Assembly: GCF_036409155.1 (NCBI RefSeq)
Contig: NZ_JAZGLW010000001.1
Coordinates: 1,860,001-1,924,000, forward strand
DNA: 64,000 nt
Direction of reading: 5' to 3'
From: Mycobacterium sp. 050128
GTDB taxonomy: Bacteria > Actinomycetota > Actinomycetes > Mycobacteriales > Mycobacteriaceae
A program made the translations under genes and the position numbers. Below are positions 63,017 to 64,000 of this stretch, one piece after another. How positions within the stretch are numbered: position 1 is the stretch's first letter; every line of letters starts with the position of its first letter. Below the pieces are notes generated by a model, which was not told the DNA's origin, did no database searches, and was given only the letters and a program-made list of their open reading frames with translations.

Positions 63017-63981
63017 TGACACTGACGTTGTCCAACCATCTCGCCGCCGACTCGGCGTACCACGCATTGCGCCGCGACGCATTCGACGGTCTGCAGCGCA
63101 CGCCGAAGTCCTTGCCGCCCAAGTGGTTTTACGATTCGGTGGGCAGTGAGCTTTTCGATCAGATCACCCGCTTGCCGGAGTATTACCCGACGCGGGCCGA
63201 GGCGGAGATCCTGCGCGGCCGGGCCGCCGAAATCGCCTCGGCCAGCGCGGCCGACACCCTGGTCGAACTCGGCAGTGGCACCTCGGAGAAGACTCGTCTG
63301 CTGCTGGACGCGCTGCACGGCCGCGGATCGCTGCGCCGTTACGTACCGTTCGACGTTGACTCGACGATCTTGTCGACCGCGGCGGCCGCCATCCAGCAAG
63401 AGTATGCGGGCGTCGAAATCAAAGCTGTCTGCGGCGATTTCGAGGAGCACCTCGGCGAGATTCCCAGCGGCGGCCGGCGCCTGTTCGTGTTTCTCGGGTC
63501 GACGATCGGCAACCTCACGCCCGGCCCGCGCGCCGAATTCCTCAAGTCCCTCGCCGACGTGATGCAACCCGACGACACCCTGCTGCTGGGCACTGACCTG
63601 GTCAAGGACACCGGTCGGTTGTTGCGCGCCTACGACGACTCAGCCGGAGTGACGGCCCGGTTCAACCGCAATGTGCTCGCGGTCGTCAACCGGGAACTCG
63701 ACGCCGATTTCGATGTCGACGCCTTCCGGCACGTGGCGCGCTGGAACGCCGACGAGGAACGCATCGAGATGTGGTTGCGAACCGACCGGGCGCAGACGGT
63801 CAAGGTCGGTGCTCTCGACCTGACCGTCGAGTTCGCTGCCGGCGAGGAGCTGCTCACCGAGGTGTCGAGCAAGTTCCACCCGGGTGGAGTGAGCGCCGAA
63901 TTGGCTGGCGCGGGACTGCGTCGTGTTCGGTGGTGGACCGATGCCGCAGGCGATTTCGGGTTGTCGTTAGCAGTCAAGTGA
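63016..63981 (+). CDS. egtD: Histidine N-alpha-methyltransferase EgtD
   Basis: 321 residues from ATG 63016, again overlapping the previous stop by one base. Features of the family: [12 protein letters not shown], the Tyr-rich [17 protein letters not shown]-binding [13 protein letters not shown], and [11 protein letters not shown]. It trimethylates histidine to hercynine, the first committed step of ergothioneine synthesis. The chain length equals that of Rv3701c. Confidence 0.96.
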   Translation: MTLTLSNHLAADSAYHALRRDAFDGLQRTPKSLPPKWFYDSVGSELFDQITRLPEYYPTRAEAEILRGRAAEIASASAADTLVELGSGTSEKTRLLLDALHGRGSLRRYVPFDVDSTILSTAAAAIQQEYAGVEIKAVCGDFEEHLGEIPSGGRRLFVFLGSTIGNLTPGPRAEFLKSLADVMQPDDTLLLGTDLVKDTGRLLRAYDDSAGVTARFNRNVLAVVNRELDADFDVDAFRHVARWNADEERIEMWLRTDRAQTVKVGALDLTVEFAAGEELLTEVSSKFHPGGVSAELAGAGLRRVRWWTDAAGDFGLSLAVK

Positions 63982-64000
63982 GCGATGGCGGGTCGCTGGC
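63978..64000 (+). CDS. egtE: Start of EgtE (C-S lyase), cut by the window edge
   Basis: A GTG at 63978 overlaps the egtD stop by four bases (GTGA) and reads VSDGGSLA before the window ends, resembling the N terminus I recall for EgtE (residues ending DDLADQW). An alternative ATG at 63985 reads MAGRW. By gene order this should be the PLP-dependent enzyme that releases ergothioneine. Only 23 bases are present, so the call rests mainly on position. Confidence 0.5.

Overview
The window is about 66% GC and carries a mycobacterial core segment: the ergothioneine genes, ask-asd, leuA, murT-gatD, ebfC-recR, the amidase Ami1, dnaX and the SRP RNA. Gene order matches the M. tuberculosis Rv3723 to Rv3701c interval read in reverse. 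A PPE gene, lucA and the egt operon fix it as Mycobacterium. The PPE gene and the additions relative to M. tuberculosis suggest a slow-growing nontuberculous species. Species-level placement is not possible from what I can see.

Layout. 1-1182: a ParB-like-fold hypothetical gene and a crotonase. 1183-5771: lucA, tRNA-Ser(GGA), ffs (SRP RNA), the aminotransferase aspC and dnaX. 5778-8986: a Cfa-like methyltransferase overlapping an FAD-linked oxidase-fold gene, with a divergent SRPBCC gene. 8990-40144: one reading frame for a 10,384-residue nonribosomal peptide synthetase (NRPS), nearly half the window, lying between the SRPBCC gene and ami1, which are adjacent in M. tuberculosis. 40636-46746: ami1, ebfC-recR, a C39-like secreted protease, a small secreted protein, gatD-murT and a DnaQ-like exonuclease. 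46763-48811: a LuxR-type response regulator and three small envelope or hypothetical genes. 48903-54471: leuA with a leucine leader peptide, ask-asd and a DUF4185-like secreted protein. 54476-58729: an orphan PPE gene, two His/Gly/Pro-rich membrane proteins and the catalase katA. 58790-64000: a PknH-sensor-like protein and egtA-B-C-D, with the first bases of egtE.

The centrepiece is the NRPS. I read eight modules: C-A-T, three copies of [C-A-T-E + C-A-T], and C-A(MT)-T-TE. This predicts an octapeptide with D residues at positions 2, 4 and 6 and an N-methylated Thr-like last residue. Binding-pocket residues suggest only about three different monomers. The three internal dimodules are near-equal 7.6-kb tandem repeats. 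The first C domain is of the EntF starter type, so the peptide probably carries an N-terminal acyl or aryl cap supplied in trans. No MbtH protein, phosphopantetheinyl transferase, acyl-AMP ligase or exporter is visible nearby.

Second-tier points are the leucine attenuator upstream of leuA, an uncharacterised regulator/small-protein cluster between dnaQ and leuA, a tandem pair of His-rich membrane proteins, and short palindrome-bearing insertions apparently captured in the egtB and egtC coding frames. Statements about M. tuberculosis orthologues are from memory of those sequences, not from a search.
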